Assembly (NCBI GenBank): GCA_964421085.1
Contig: CAYQVO010000031.1
Coordinates: 1-49,132, forward strand
Length of the DNA: 49,132 nt
From: CAYQVO01 sp964421085
Lineage (GTDB): Bacteria; Bdellovibrionota_C; UBA2361; CAYQVO01
Direction: 5' to 3'
The notes under the pieces are model-generated. The model saw only the letters and a program-made list of their open reading frames with translations. It was not told where the DNA came from and ran no database searches. Position numbers and translations under genes: made by a program. Position 1 is the first letter of the stretch. The number at the start of each line of letters is the position of its first letter. This document shows positions 25,634 to 34,937 of this stretch, piece by piece.

Positions 25634-27739
25634 ATGGCAAAGAAGTTCACGGGCAGTATGAGAGGCGAGGCCTGGAAAACACTAACAATTCCCATCGTGC
25701 TGGTCTCGGTTCTGACTGTCATGGTCTTTCCCATACCGACGTGGCTCCTTGACATCTTTCTCTCGATGAACATCACAATTTCACTTATCGTTCTTTTCGT
25801 ATCGTTAACCGTCGACCGACCGCTGAAATTCTCGTCCTACCCGGCAGTCCTTCTCGTTACAACACTGTTCAGACTTTCCATGAACATCGCTACGACCCGT
25901 CTTATTCTTCTTCATGGTGACGAAGGTACCAGAGCGGCCGGACATATCATTCAGGCGTTCGGCGAGTTCGTGGTCGGCGGCAACTACGTCGTCGGGTGCG
26001 TAATCTTCCTTATCATCAGCATAGTCAACCTTAAAGTAATAACAAAAGGTTCGGGGCGTATCGCTGAAGTCGCCGCCAGATTCACTCTCGATGCCATGCC
26101 CGGCAAGCAGATGGCTATAGACTCGGACCTCAACACGGGCCTCATCGGAGAAGGCGAGGCAAAGGAAAGACGTAAAGAGCTCGCTCAGGAAGCCGAGTTT
26201 TACGGATCGATGGATGGTGCCGCGAAATTCGTTAGTGGAGACGCTCAGGCGGGCATATTCATTCTCGGTATAAACATAGTTGGCGGATTTCTGATCGGCG
26301 TGCTGCAGAAGGGAATGGACTGGAAAAATGCGGCTCAGATTTACACCCTGCTCACCGTAGGAGACGGCCTTGTAAGCCAGATTCCCTCGATTATTATTTC
26401 GATGTCGGCAGGTTTGATTGTCGCCCGCGCCGGCACCGGGGACGATCTGAGTATCGAAGTAATGGGACAGCTCGGCAGGACGAGCCGTCCCCTCTGGCTC
26501 TCGTCAGCCGCATGTTTCGGATGCGCGCTTGTTCCCGGGTTTCCGTTCCTGCCGTTCATAGTTTTGAGCCTTACCACTGCCGGTATTGGCTACATGAAAA
26601 TGGAGGCGGAGAAGAAGCAGGCGATGGCTGCAAGGCTCAAGGCAAAAGCGGCGGAATCAGACGACGAAGCAGCCGCCGCTCCCGGCAAGCCGAAACCGGG
26701 CAGCACAGAGGAGGTACTCGGTCTTCTCGGTATCGACACACTGGAACTCGAAGTCGGTTACGAGCTTGTTGCTCTTGTCGAAGGCGGAGAACTTGTCGAC
26801 CGCATCCGGTCTCTTCGCCGCCAGTTCGCGATTGATTACGGCTTCGTGGTTCCGCCGATTCACATCCGGGATAATGTGCGCATCAACCCTGCTGAGTACA
26901 GGCTTCTGCTCAGAGGCGCGGTAGTAGGCAGGGGCGAAATGAAGTCACATCATTACCTGGCGATGGATCCGGGCAGTGTGGCTCAGCCGGTCCAGGGTAT
27001 CCCGACGAAAGAGCCTGCGTTCGGGCTCGACGCGATATGGATAACGGAAGCGGACAAGGAGAGGGCGCAGTTTACAGGATATACAGTAGTGGATTTGCCG
27101 ACAGTTATCGTCACTCACATCACCGAGCTGCTCAGAAGCAATATGCACGAGCTCCTGGGCAGGCAGGAAACTCAGCAGCTTATAGATGCGGTGCAGCGGG
27201 AAAATCCAAAGGTGGTGGAGGAACTTATCCCCGGTCTGCTTACGCTCGGGCAGGTGCAGCAGATTCTGCAGCACCTTCTGCGGGAGCAGGTGAGCATTAG
27301 AGATCTCAGGACAATTCTCGAAACGCTCGCCGACTGGGCGCCTTCAGTAAAGAGCATTGAACAGCTCTCTGAATTCTGCAGAAAGCGTCTTGCCCGCACA
27401 ATTACAGAGAAACTTCTGACTCCCGAAGGCACGCTCCCGCTCACAAGTCTTACGCCGGGCCTTGAGCGGGCGCTGAGCGAGGCAGTGCAGCATACCGATG
27501 AAGGATCGTATCTTGCCCTTGAACCCGCCCAGGCCCAGGTCCTGATCAACAGGCTCAACTCGGCTTCGGAGCGCTTTGCCGAGATGGGTCAGACCCCGGT
27601 TATTCTGGCCCCATCTCATCTGCGGGCGGCGCTTTCGAGGTTTGTTGATCGATTCGTGCCGGGCTTTGCGGTCATAAGCCACAGCGAGATAGCCCCAAGT
27701 ACAAGAGTTCAATCACTTGGAGTTATTAACGCCGAGTGA
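25634..27739 (+). CDS. flhA: Flagellar export gate protein FlhA
   Basis: The nonameric export-gate ring of the flagellum, 701 residues. About eight membrane helices lie in residues 15-325. The conserved cytoplasmic loop near 135-215 (GSGRIAEVAARFTLDAMPGK, then DLNTGLI and GAAKFVSGDA) matches the FHIPEP family. The C-terminal ring domain (about 350-701) contains RRQFAIDYGFVVPPIHIRDN. It follows flhB directly. FlhF, often the next gene, is absent; flhG comes 68 bases later. The sequence is ordinary and full length. Confidence 0.96.
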   Translation: MAKKFTGSMRGEAWKTLTIPIVLVSVLTVMVFPIPTWLLDIFLSMNITISLIVLFVSLTVDRPLKFSSYPAVLLVTTLFRLSMNIATTRLILLHGDEGTRAAGHIIQAFGEFVVGGNYVVGCVIFLIISIVNLKVITKGSGRIAEVAARFTLDAMPGKQMAIDSDLNTGLIGEGEAKERRKELAQEAEFYGSMDGAAKFVSGDAQAGIFILGINIVGGFLIGVLQKGMDWKNAAQIYTLLTVGDGLVSQIPSIIISMSAGLIVARAGTGDDLSIEVMGQLGRTSRPLWLSSAACFGCALVPGFPFLPFIVLSLTTAGIGYMKMEAEKKQAMAARLKAKAAESDDEAAAAPGKPKPGSTEEVLGLLGIDTLELEVGYELVALVEGGELVDRIRSLRRQFAIDYGFVVPPIHIRDNVRINPAEYRLLLRGAVVGRGEMKSHHYLAMDPGSVAQPVQGIPTKEPAFGLDAIWITEADKERAQFTGYTVVDLPTVIVTHITELLRSNMHELLGRQETQQLIDAVQRENPKVVEELIPGLLTLGQVQQILQHLLREQVSIRDLRTILETLADWAPSVKSIEQLSEFCRKRLARTITEKLLTPEGTLPLTSLTPGLERALSEAVQHTDEGSYLALEPAQAQVLINRLNSASERFAEMGQTPVILAPSHLRAALSRFVDRFVPGFAVISHSEIAPSTRVQSLGVINAE

Positions 27740-27807
27740 TGTGTGTTCCGCGAGCGTGCAATGGATTTTAAGAAGGTGTTTTAGAAAGAATTGAGACTAA
27801 GGCTGTT

Positions 27808-28707
27808 ATGAAAGAATCAAAATCTAAAGAGATCGAAATAGTTAAAGAAATAAATGGATCCTCATCGAGGAACACGCGAAGAATGCCCGCAATCACACGT
27901 GTCATAAGCTTCACAAGCGGAAAAGGCGGAGTGGGAAAGACTCACACTGTTTTGAACATCGCGATTGCTCTTGCTCAGTCGGGACGCAGTGTTCTTCTCC
28001 TTGACGCAGACCTTGGCCTCGCGAATGTGAACATCATGCTCGGCATGAAACCTGCGGGCACGATCGAGGATGTCCTGAATGGAACCCGCACTCTCGAAGA
28101 TGTAATCATAAAAGGCCCTGAAGGAATATCGATCGTTCCAGGCGCAAGCGGAGTGGAATCGATCTGTGATCTTTCTGCCGAGGACAAACTGCTTCTGATG
28201 GACTCGGTCGAGTCTCTCACTGCGCCTTTTGATTATCTTCTCATAGATACACGGGCGGGTGTGAGCCAGGATGTCATGTACTTCAACAGCGCTGCGGGCG
28301 AGGTGGTGTGCGTGATAACCGACGAGCCCACTTCTCTGACCGATGCCTACGCCCTCATCAAAATTCTCGCACAACAGTACGGAGAGAAGAGCTTTTCGAT
28401 CATCGCAAACGATGTCAATTCCGAGGCCGACGGTCTGAACGCTTTCAAGAAGCTCTACCGCTCGGTCGATCGTTTTCTCCATGTTCATCTCACTTACCTC
28501 GGTTCAATACCGACATCGGACGTCGTCAATGAGGCGATAATGAGCCAGCGGGCACTCCTGCAGTGCTTCCCGAGTTGTGAGGCCTCGCGCGCAATACGTG
28601 CGATAGGCGCGCGCATCGACGAAAACTTCATAAACACCCGCATAAAGGGCGGGATGCAGTTTTTCTTCCGGCAGCTTCTCGAAGCGGAGGTGACGAGTGG
28701 CCAGTAA
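27808..28707 (+). CDS. flhG: Flagellar number regulator FlhG/FleN (MinD-like ATPase)
   Basis: A 299-residue MinD/ParA-type ATPase that limits flagellar number and usually acts with FlhF. The deviant Walker A is GKGGVGKT at 38-45, followed by LLDADLGLANVNIMLG, the MinD switch-I region. The C-terminal part keeps the family pattern with FKKLYRSVDRFL. The usual partner flhF is not in this window. The start of the next small gene overlaps its last 11 bases, so translation is coupled. The N-terminal 28 residues carry a short basic tail that could bind FleQ-type regulators, as in FleN. Confidence 0.9.
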   Translation: MKESKSKEIEIVKEINGSSSRNTRRMPAITRVISFTSGKGGVGKTHTVLNIAIALAQSGRSVLLLDADLGLANVNIMLGMKPAGTIEDVLNGTRTLEDVIIKGPEGISIVPGASGVESICDLSAEDKLLLMDSVESLTAPFDYLLIDTRAGVSQDVMYFNSAAGEVVCVITDEPTSLTDAYALIKILAQQYGEKSFSIIANDVNSEADGLNAFKKLYRSVDRFLHVHLTYLGSIPTSDVVNEAIMSQRALLQCFPSCEASRAIRAIGARIDENFINTRIKGGMQFFFRQLLEAEVTSGQ

Positions 28708-28930
28708 GAATGTTAAAAAGAAAGTCAGTTTCGCTTATGTGCACAAACTTGCCGCGGCAGTTTCGCTTGTTGCGCTTATTGTGATAACGGCAGCAGGTAT
28801 TATCGGAGAGGCGAGAATAACGACTATCTCCTATCGTGCATGCGGGGCTATTTTCGTTATCGGAATTATAAGCCGGATTGTGTTGAAGATACTTTGCACC
28901 TACGAGGAGATGAACAGTGGGAAAGCCTAA
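28697..28930 (+). CDS. Small two-helix membrane protein between flhG and fliA
   Basis: A 77-residue protein with a basic start (KNVKKK) and two membrane helices (about 16-36 and 47-66). GTG start at 28697 overlaps the flhG end, and its stop overlaps the fliA GTG at 28917, so it is firmly within the operon. Unnamed small membrane proteins at this site occur in some flagellar operons, but I do not recognise a family. It may be a membrane partner of the sigma factor or of FlhG. Confidence 0.65.
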   Translation: MASKNVKKKVSFAYVHKLAAAVSLVALIVITAAGIIGEARITTISYRACGAIFVIGIISRIVLKILCTYEEMNSGKA

Positions 28931-29666
28931 ACGCTCGGCGGTGGAAGCATACCGGCATGTGGACGATCAGGAAAAGGAAGAGCTCATAAAAGCTTACCTG
29001 CCTCTTGTGAAAAAGGTAGTGCATCGTCTTTCAGGCCGTCTTCCAAAGGATGTCGATATAAGGGAGATGCTCAACTCGGGGATCATCGGACTCGTTGACG
29101 CCCTCAAGAAGTTCGATCCCAGCCATGAAACCAATTTCTCGACGTATGCTCAGTTCCGTATCAGAGGAGCAATCCTCGATAGTTTCCGCTCACAGGACTG
29201 GCTCCCCAGATCTCTCAGATTCAAGTCTCACCGGATCGAGCTGGCGTACCAGCGAATCGAACAGAAGCTGGGACGTCCTGCGACGGACGAAGAGGTTTCC
29301 GCTGAACTTGGCATTGGTGTCAACGAACTTCAACGTATGCTGGGAGAAGTCGGGAGCATCGTGATGCTGAGCTTTGAAGAGCTGGGATTCGGGCATGGTG
29401 AAGAACGTTTCCATGCCGACGACTGGCTTCCTGGAAAGTCGCAGGACCCGCTGAATAAACTCCTGAGCGGAGAGAAAGTCGGACTGATTGCGAGAGCGCT
29501 CGACCGCCTTCCCGAAAAGGAACGTCTCGTCATAAGTCTCTATTTTTACGAAGAACTGAATTTAAAGGAGATCGGGGAAATTCTTGGAGTAACAGAGTCC
29601 CGCGCATCGCAGATACGCTCCAGGGCGCTGATTCGTCTCAAGAACTATCTCAGGGCAGCTGTATAG
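28917..29666 (+). CDS. fliA: Flagellar sigma factor 28 (FliA)
   Basis: The late flagellar sigma factor, 249 residues. Region 2 lies at about 20-90 (YLPLVKKVVHRLSGRLPKDV, then FSTYAQFRIRGAILDSFRSQDWLPRSLR), region 3 at about 100-155, and region 4 at about 190-245 with ISLYFYEELNLKEIGEILGVTESRASQIRSRAL. All match the FliA/WhiG group. It likely reads the promoter candidate at 39103-39129 before the flagellin-like gene. The GTG start overlaps the preceding small gene. No flgM anti-sigma gene is next to it. The sensor kinase gene starts 20 bases downstream. Confidence 0.94.
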   Translation: MGKPKRSAVEAYRHVDDQEKEELIKAYLPLVKKVVHRLSGRLPKDVDIREMLNSGIIGLVDALKKFDPSHETNFSTYAQFRIRGAILDSFRSQDWLPRSLRFKSHRIELAYQRIEQKLGRPATDEEVSAELGIGVNELQRMLGEVGSIVMLSFEELGFGHGEERFHADDWLPGKSQDPLNKLLSGEKVGLIARALDRLPEKERLVISLYFYEELNLKEIGEILGVTESRASQIRSRALIRLKNYLRAAV

Positions 29667-29686
29667 AGTTGTTGTGAGCCGGCAAT

Positions 29687-30859
29687 ATGGAGGGGGATGT
29701 TCCTGAAATAGCCCGACGAGTGGGCCGAATTCTTATACTTTCGGAGCAGGATGCCGATGTGATCCGTATTGCGGAATCGGTCAGCGACCGGATGCCTGAG
29801 ACGGAGATAACCAGATGCCGCACAGTCGATGAACTCCACGCACTTCTGAATTCAAACGAAATAGATGTCGCTGTAATCGACCATCGCATCGTCTTTCCGA
29901 AAGCTATTGAAATAGTGCAGGCAGCGAAGGTCAAGGATCACGCGCCCTCAGTCGTTTTCATCAGCGGCATTCCTGATCCGGCTTATGTATCCCGCCTGTA
30001 CGAGGCAGGGTGCCACAAATATTTCCTCGAGAACGAAGAATACGGCCCGGAGATGGCGCATGTAATACGTGGAATAATGTGGGTCCGGAAGCTTCAGGAA
30101 CAGAATACCAGGCTGATTTCAAAGCTGACAGAAGCCAATATTCTTCTCGAGGAAAAGAACCGCAGGCTCGACGAATTCAGCGCGACGGTCGCCCACGACA
30201 TACGAGGGCCGCTCGGCGGAGTCGTGATGAAACTCGACTATGCGCTCGAGCGTTACAGGGATGAGATTAATGAACAATTCGCATCGGTCCTGAACCGGGC
30301 GCTGCAGTCTTCACAGCGGCTTACCGAAATAGTGCAGGCAATGTACGAATTCGCAAAGCTTGGATCGAAAGCGGCGAAGATGGGTCCTGTCCCGCTTGGC
30401 CGGCTGGTTGAAGAAGTCATCAAAGACATGAATTTCGACGAAGCGAAGGATATAAGCTTTGTAATCGGAGAACTTCCTGTCGTCTGGGGAAACGACCAGC
30501 TCCTGCGCCGTGTCTTCATCAATCTCTTCGGAAATTCCGTAAAGTACAGCGACAAGGCAGAAACAATCATCGCCGTGCAGCCGGAGGGATCAGTCCGGAA
30601 GAGCATCTCGGATTTCGCGCGTATCTCGGTTGGGGATAATGGTCCTGGGATAGATGAGAAGGAGCTCAAGGATGTCTTCAGGTTCTTCAGCCGGGGATCT
30701 GCAGGCAGGAAAGATAATGAAGGCCTCGGCGTGGGACTCACCGTTGTGCAGCGAATCATGGAACTTCACTTTGGAGCGATTGAAGTATCATCGCCTCCAG
30801 GCAGTGGCGCGAAGTTCGTGATAAGTCTTCCTGTCGATAAGATTGATTTCATTAAATAA
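29687..30859 (+). CDS. Sensor histidine kinase with N-terminal receiver domain
   Basis: A 390-residue soluble kinase. A CheY-like receiver covers about 14-125, with Asp65 in DVAVIDH as the likely phosphoacceptor, followed by a coiled coil near 130-160. HisKA has AHDIRGPLG with His170. The ATPase domain shows the N box at GNSVKYS (Asn283), the G1 box DNGPGID (317-323) and GLGVGL near 346. No membrane helix is present. It lies last in the flhB-flhA-flhG-fliA unit, so it may tune flagellar genes or chemotactic output. The partner regulator is not visible. Confidence 0.88.
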   Translation: MEGDVPEIARRVGRILILSEQDADVIRIAESVSDRMPETEITRCRTVDELHALLNSNEIDVAVIDHRIVFPKAIEIVQAAKVKDHAPSVVFISGIPDPAYVSRLYEAGCHKYFLENEEYGPEMAHVIRGIMWVRKLQEQNTRLISKLTEANILLEEKNRRLDEFSATVAHDIRGPLGGVVMKLDYALERYRDEINEQFASVLNRALQSSQRLTEIVQAMYEFAKLGSKAAKMGPVPLGRLVEEVIKDMNFDEAKDISFVIGELPVVWGNDQLLRRVFINLFGNSVKYSDKAETIIAVQPEGSVRKSISDFARISVGDNGPGIDEKELKDVFRFFSRGSAGRKDNEGLGVGLTVVQRIMELHFGAIEVSSPPGSGAKFVISLPVDKIDFIK

Positions 30860-30981
30860 TTTTCCAGTGCTGAACGGAAGTCCTCAGGATTGCGCCTTGA
30901 GATGACCGGGGGGGCAGGAACTGTTGCGCTTCGGTCTTCTTGTGCTGTAAAGTCGGGGTTGTCTGATTCGGCGAGAGAAAA

Positions 30982-31206
30982 ATGGAAGAACGAAGCATCG
31001 GAATATCCCTTTACCCGTCGGTTTATGTGAGATTGCCCGCTCTCCTCGTAACGATGATGCTCTCGGCAATCCTCATGCTGTTCGTCTATTCGCTTTCGTT
31101 GAATTCAGTCATGAATTCCGGTTCCCCGGAAAGATTACGGCGCCCCTGGACTCCTCCTGTTGTCACCGATCTTGGACCGCTGATCGACAGGGAGAATCTT
31201 TCCTGA
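30982..31206 (+). CDS. Small single-helix membrane protein
   Basis: A 74-residue product with one membrane helix at about 18-39, preceded by a short polar start and followed by a Pro-rich tail. It lies 122 bases after the kinase stop and ends four bases before the convergent glycosyltransferase-like gene. The GCGAGAG ahead of the ATG is a weak ribosome site. No family is recognised. It could belong to the flagellar unit. Confidence 0.4.
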   Translation: MEERSIGISLYPSVYVRLPALLVTMMLSAILMLFVYSLSLNSVMNSGSPERLRRPWTPPVVTDLGPLIDRENLS

Positions 31207-31210
31207 GAGA

Positions 31211-33511
31211 TTATTCGATGCTGTCGGGATGGCAGACAGCGCCTCCCCGTTTCGATTTTACCGCCGTCAACCCCCCCATCGCAGGGAAGGGTCCCGCAGC
31301 TTTTTCAGGCGACCAAAGTGGTGAGAATCCGCGCGGAACTACGATCCATCCCGCGGGAAGGCGGGAGTAGCAGTTCTTTTTGCGGGAAATCCTTCTGAGT
31401 GGAAGCCATCTTCCCGATCCCCCTGACTTGAGAAGTGATCGCGCTTTTTGAAGGCTCTCCGCGGTTGGGTCAAGTGAGATCGATGGAAAATCACCTCTGC
31501 CGGCCGCGCCGGTACTTACGATGACTGCAGGGATGTTCAGCTTTTTCACTCTCATTTCCGCCTCTGACGGCGAAACGCCCGCCCCGCGTGAGATAAGAAT
31601 CATGGAAGCTTCCTCGAGAAACACATCCGGCGTTTCCTCAATCGGCGCCCGGATCTGGATTACAGGAACACGGTACAGGAGAGGATCGCGCAGGGACCAG
31701 ACCATGAATTCACGGAATGAAGGGCCGCCCCCCTGATCGAACCAGAATACAGGCTTTCCTCTAAGATGCTGTCCTGGACCTGTTCTTCGTGAATTAACCG
31801 AATAAATCCTGAAAAATGGAGGTGAAGCCAGCATGAACAGATGGGTGGGCGGCGCACTGTCGAGGAAGTTTTTGAACTTTTCGGATCGCGCAATTATGAG
31901 ACGCACTCCGAACCAGTGAAGAAGAGAAGCGTATTGAGCAGGCGTGAGGGAGGAGGGGACTATTCTTCTGTCGGCGAAATATCCCCACTGAATCGAATCT
32001 CCGGCGGTTGTCAGTAGTGTCTGAAGCGGCGCAAATACGGTAGAGGATTCGGCGAGAAGGCCGGGAAAGACGCGGATGCCGTATTTCAGGGGAAGAATCG
32101 TGGTAAGAGCGTGAGGGCTTCCCAGTTGTTCGAAGGTACTCTCATCTGACTCGACAAGAACCATCGAATCTCCCGCGATGCGGGACGTGCGTGAGAGCTC
32201 CCGTGAAAAACGCGTGAAGTCGATTCCGTGCGCGGCGGCAGTTTCGGAAAGAGATGCCTGCCCTGAAGGAAAAAGCCTGATAACAGGAGGGGCAGCAAGA
32301 CAGACGCCCGCGATGCAGGCAGTATAGAGGATGGGCCGAATGGAGGACGAGCCGATTTCTCGAGCAGCAGCCTTTTCAAAAGAAGAAAACCCGCGGCTGG
32401 CGAGAAGGATCCCCAGAACGAACGCGTTGGAAGTGAATCGGTACCAGTGCACCGGGATATCAGGAAAGGCGTCGATAAGAATGTGATGAGGAACAATAAT
32501 GAATGTGAGCCAGAAAAGAGAGGGAAGGAGGCAGCTTTTTCTTTTCCATTCATCGACAGTTCCAGCGCAGATCGACGCAAGAAAAAGGAGCGAAAGCACC
32601 GGCGCGACCGACAATACCGACCTCGGCGGATGAGGAAGGCTTCCTGAGGTGATAAAACGCAGAAGGTCTGTAAATCCCGGGAACAGGACGAGGAAGGGAT
32701 CCGCTCCCCCGCCGATAAGTGAAACTGCCGAGGTTCCAAGAAGGTCGCGCATTTCTGCCGCGTGCATAATCAGCGGCAGTCCTCCTGCGAGACCTGCGCC
32801 CAGCGACAGCAGAACCCGGAGACCGTGGCGGCCGTGAAAAGCCGCAGCGATGAGCGACGTCCCGATGAGAGCCAGAAGAGAAAGCGTATGCGTATATGCG
32901 AGCAGGCATGTCAGAATAACGAGAAGAAAGCAGTCGCTTCTTTTCAGCGGCTTGTCTTTCAGAAGAAGACAAACCGCAGCGATGAACAGAATGAGTCCCC
33001 ATGCAGATGCGAAGTGTCCGTTGACCGTAAGAGACACAAGCCCCGATCCGGAATGAATGAAACGGTGATCGAGCGAAAGAAAATGGAACCCGAAAACGAG
33101 TCCTGCCAGGAGACCGGGACCCCCGTCGCGCTGCCGGCACACGATGATTATCAGAACATAGAGAAGAAGCGGAGCCAGAATTACCGTGTAACGGAACCCC
33201 TCGACCGCAGAGAGTGGATTCCGCGTGATGCAGGCGAAGAGCGAAGCTGGAATATAGGGCAGAATGCCGTAGTACCGGAACGCATCATATCCACCGAGCC
33301 ATAAGCTGTCGTAACCCGAAGTTTTGCCCCCGCAGATTATTTTTGACGCCGCGACCTGCAGGTACGCATTTGGAGTCAAATCCCAACCGGCGGGAATACC
33401 CGGGGAAAGCAGAGGGCGAAGACCAATGCACAGCGAAACAACGGAAATTACAGCAGCAATTACGACAGTATAAAACAGCGTTTCGTTTGTCTGTTCCCGT
33501 TGTTCACTCAC
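31211..33511 (-). CDS. Multi-pass membrane protein, GT-C-like
   Basis: A 766-residue protein with roughly a dozen membrane helices in residues 10-420 and a soluble C-terminal domain. The early motif GWDLTPNAYLQVAASKII and the DSLWLGGYDAFRYYGILPYIP loop follow the pattern of large bacterial membrane proteins annotated as 6-pyruvoyl-tetrahydropterin synthase-related, which share the GT-C fold of lipid-linked sugar transferases. The enzymatic activity is not shown. It starts nine bases after the HPr-kinase-like gene stop and is the last gene of that operon. A soluble end domain of about 340 residues is unusual in length. Confidence 0.72.
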   Translation of the reverse strand: MSEQREQTNETLFYTVVIAAVISVVSLCIGLRPLLSPGIPAGWDLTPNAYLQVAASKIICGGKTSGYDSLWLGGYDAFRYYGILPYIPASLFACITRNPLSAVEGFRYTVILAPLLLYVLIIIVCRQRDGGPGLLAGLVFGFHFLSLDHRFIHSGSGLVSLTVNGHFASAWGLILFIAAVCLLLKDKPLKRSDCFLLVILTCLLAYTHTLSLLALIGTSLIAAAFHGRHGLRVLLSLGAGLAGGLPLIMHAAEMRDLLGTSAVSLIGGGADPFLVLFPGFTDLLRFITSGSLPHPPRSVLSVAPVLSLLFLASICAGTVDEWKRKSCLLPSLFWLTFIIVPHHILIDAFPDIPVHWYRFTSNAFVLGILLASRGFSSFEKAAAREIGSSSIRPILYTACIAGVCLAAPPVIRLFPSGQASLSETAAAHGIDFTRFSRELSRTSRIAGDSMVLVESDESTFEQLGSPHALTTILPLKYGIRVFPGLLAESSTVFAPLQTLLTTAGDSIQWGYFADRRIVPSSLTPAQYASLLHWFGVRLIIARSEKFKNFLDSAPPTHLFMLASPPFFRIYSVNSRRTGPGQHLRGKPVFWFDQGGGPSFREFMVWSLRDPLLYRVPVIQIRAPIEETPDVFLEEASMILISRGAGVSPSEAEMRVKKLNIPAVIVSTGAAGRGDFPSISLDPTAESLQKARSLLKSGGSGRWLPLRRISRKKNCYSRLPAGWIVVPRGFSPLWSPEKAAGPFPAMGGLTAVKSKRGGAVCHPDSIE

Positions 33512-33520
33512 AAACGAAAT

Positions 33521-34408
33521 CTAACCTGATGTGCGCGCGGGGTTCAAGCAGTCGACCATTGCCGAAAGGTCGTCGGGATTTCCTGAGTGAGTGAGGGAGT
33601 AGATTTCAGCCTGGGAAATGAGCATGCCGGCAGCTTTCATATGCTTCCCCGGATGAAGCGACTGCAGAAGCGGAAAGAGGAGAACTGACGGGAGAAGGCG
33701 TTCGAAAGCCTCTTTTACCGCGAGACGGGTCATGGAAAATGAGCCGCCCCGCACGAGCATAAATACTCTTTCGACAGGCACGGGTGCCTCCAGTATTGAG
33801 GGAGAAACCCTCACCCGTATTTTCCGATCGGGACCTGACAATCCTGCGTTTTCGATGGACGAAACGGATCCGAGAGCAGAGAACGCTGATTCTTCGAGAC
33901 ACGCTTCGCCTGCTCCCTTTGACACACAGACGCCCTTTTCTCCGATTGACAGCCTGCAGATATCATCTGAGATATGTTCGGCTCCCCCCAGCAGGGATAC
34001 TGCCGCAGCTGTGGTCGATTTTCCAGTTCCGGAGGCTCCGACGAAAAGGTCGGCGCGATTCCCCCAGGAGGCTGAACTTGCGTGAAGGGCGATGTCTCCA
34101 CGCTGTACGAAGACACATGCGAGGGCGAGATCCCGGAATGCCGGAGTGAGTCTTCGCCCATACCCCCAGGCGTATATCAGATCCCCATCTGCGGCATAAA
34201 AAGAAGATTCGTCACGCCCGTTCCACAGACATTCAGATTGATTCCAGCTGAGTTCGTTCACTGACTGTGTGCATGCCTTCTTCAAGTGTATAGGCCCGTC
34301 GCAGCACTTGAAGTGCACGTCTACCGGGTCTGCGCCGCAACCGATCAGTGGGGCGTCGAATTCCGTTTCGGACTCAACCTTAAGTCCATATATGAAGTAG
34401 TGATTCAT
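33521..34408 (-). CDS. HPr kinase-like protein of RiPP or surface-modification loci
   Basis: A 295-residue cytosolic protein with an HPr-kinase-type P-loop, GASGTGKST at 124-132, followed by the HISDDI strand (145-150), which binds Mg in the HprK family. The N-terminal 110 residues are unlike HprK, and the PEP-dependent regulator region is absent. Such stand-alone HprK-like kinases often neighbour lasso-peptide B2 proteins, PqqD-like proteins and nucleotidyltransferases, as here. It may phosphorylate a peptide or Ser. ATG at 34408 overlaps the B2 stop. The catalytic Asp-rich end looks intact, but the activity is inferred. Confidence 0.8.
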   Translation of the reverse strand: MNHYFIYGLKVESETEFDAPLIGCGADPVDVHFKCCDGPIHLKKACTQSVNELSWNQSECLWNGRDESSFYAADGDLIYAWGYGRRLTPAFRDLALACVFVQRGDIALHASSASWGNRADLFVGASGTGKSTTAAAVSLLGGAEHISDDICRLSIGEKGVCVSKGAGEACLEESAFSALGSVSSIENAGLSGPDRKIRVRVSPSILEAPVPVERVFMLVRGGSFSMTRLAVKEAFERLLPSVLLFPLLQSLHPGKHMKAAGMLISQAEIYSLTHSGNPDDLSAMVDCLNPARTSG

Positions 34409-34806
34409 TGTTCTTCGTACCGGAAATCCCCGGGCTCTTTCCGCCCGATTATGACTTCGCCCCCGCTTATCAGATTCGCATAGGCTTTGAACTCTCCGGG
34501 TTCAGCGTCGAGTATTCGCATGTCAATGGAACCACCATAGCCTCTCCGCCGGATCATGAGCCATCCTGCAAGCCCACGGTCAAGACTGCTGCAGTAAAAA
34601 GGGAGCCGTGCACACGCCCTCTGCACAGCCCGGCTCACCGATCTGCCGGCTGAAAACGGGACCGGGCGGCCTGAATCATCAGGTTTCAGGGCTCGACGCA
34701 CCATCCAGGTGCGACCAATGCGCTTGAGAGCGACAATAATAAAGAGGAGAAACGCCGCTTCACTCATTAACAGAAGTCTGTGAAAAGCCGGGCGGATACC
34801 GTTCAT
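34405..34806 (-). CDS. B2-type transglutaminase-like protein (lasso peptide B2 family), catalytic His replaced
   Basis: A 133-residue protein with a membrane helix at 12-28 and the B2 family core: RAVQRACARLPFYCSSLDRGLAG, where Cys72 is the probable nucleophile, followed by GWLMIRRRGYGG. The next conserved element, which should read like R-x-H-A-W-V-E, is KAYANL (107-112), so the catalytic His is Tyr109. It is probably inactive as a protease, or works differently. Its ATG overlaps the 44-residue gene and its stop overlaps the kinase gene. In other loci B2 proteins cut the leader from a precursor peptide. Confidence 0.75.
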   Translation of the reverse strand: MNGIRPAFHRLLLMSEAAFLLFIIVALKRIGRTWMVRRALKPDDSGRPVPFSAGRSVSRAVQRACARLPFYCSSLDRGLAGWLMIRRRGYGGSIDMRILDAEPGEFKAYANLISGGEVIIGRKEPGDFRYEEQ

Positions 34807-34937
34807 TCCTTCGGTCCAGTTCGATAAATGAATATAGTCTTTCCAATGCCTGCAGGAGGGGATGAGTCCTGCCCTGTCGGAAAAAAATACAAAACGGCAG
34901 CAACAGAAGAAAAAAGCGGTGAAGAGATTCGATTCAT
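34803..34937 (-). CDS. 44-residue peptide, possible modified-peptide precursor
   Basis: A small gene exactly fitted between two coupled genes. Its ATG overlaps the stop of the preceding gene (ATGA at 34934-34937) and its stop overlaps the ATG of the B2-type gene (ATGA at 34803-34806). The product starts MNRISSPLFSSVAAVLYFFP, followed by a Gly/Ser/Pro-rich turn (TGQDSSPPAGIG) and a basic end. A precursor immediately ahead of B2 would be typical. However, it lacks the usual lasso leader and core pattern, and residues 7-19 look like a short membrane helix. It may instead be a small membrane protein. Conservation in relatives would decide. Confidence 0.5.
   Translation of the reverse strand: MNRISSPLFSSVAAVLYFFPTGQDSSPPAGIGKTIFIYRTGPKE

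Noticed and set aside
30940..30981. TAAAGTCG followed by GGCGAGAG as a sigma-28 site
   Set aside because: The spacer is 14 instead of 11 bases and the -10 block is poor.
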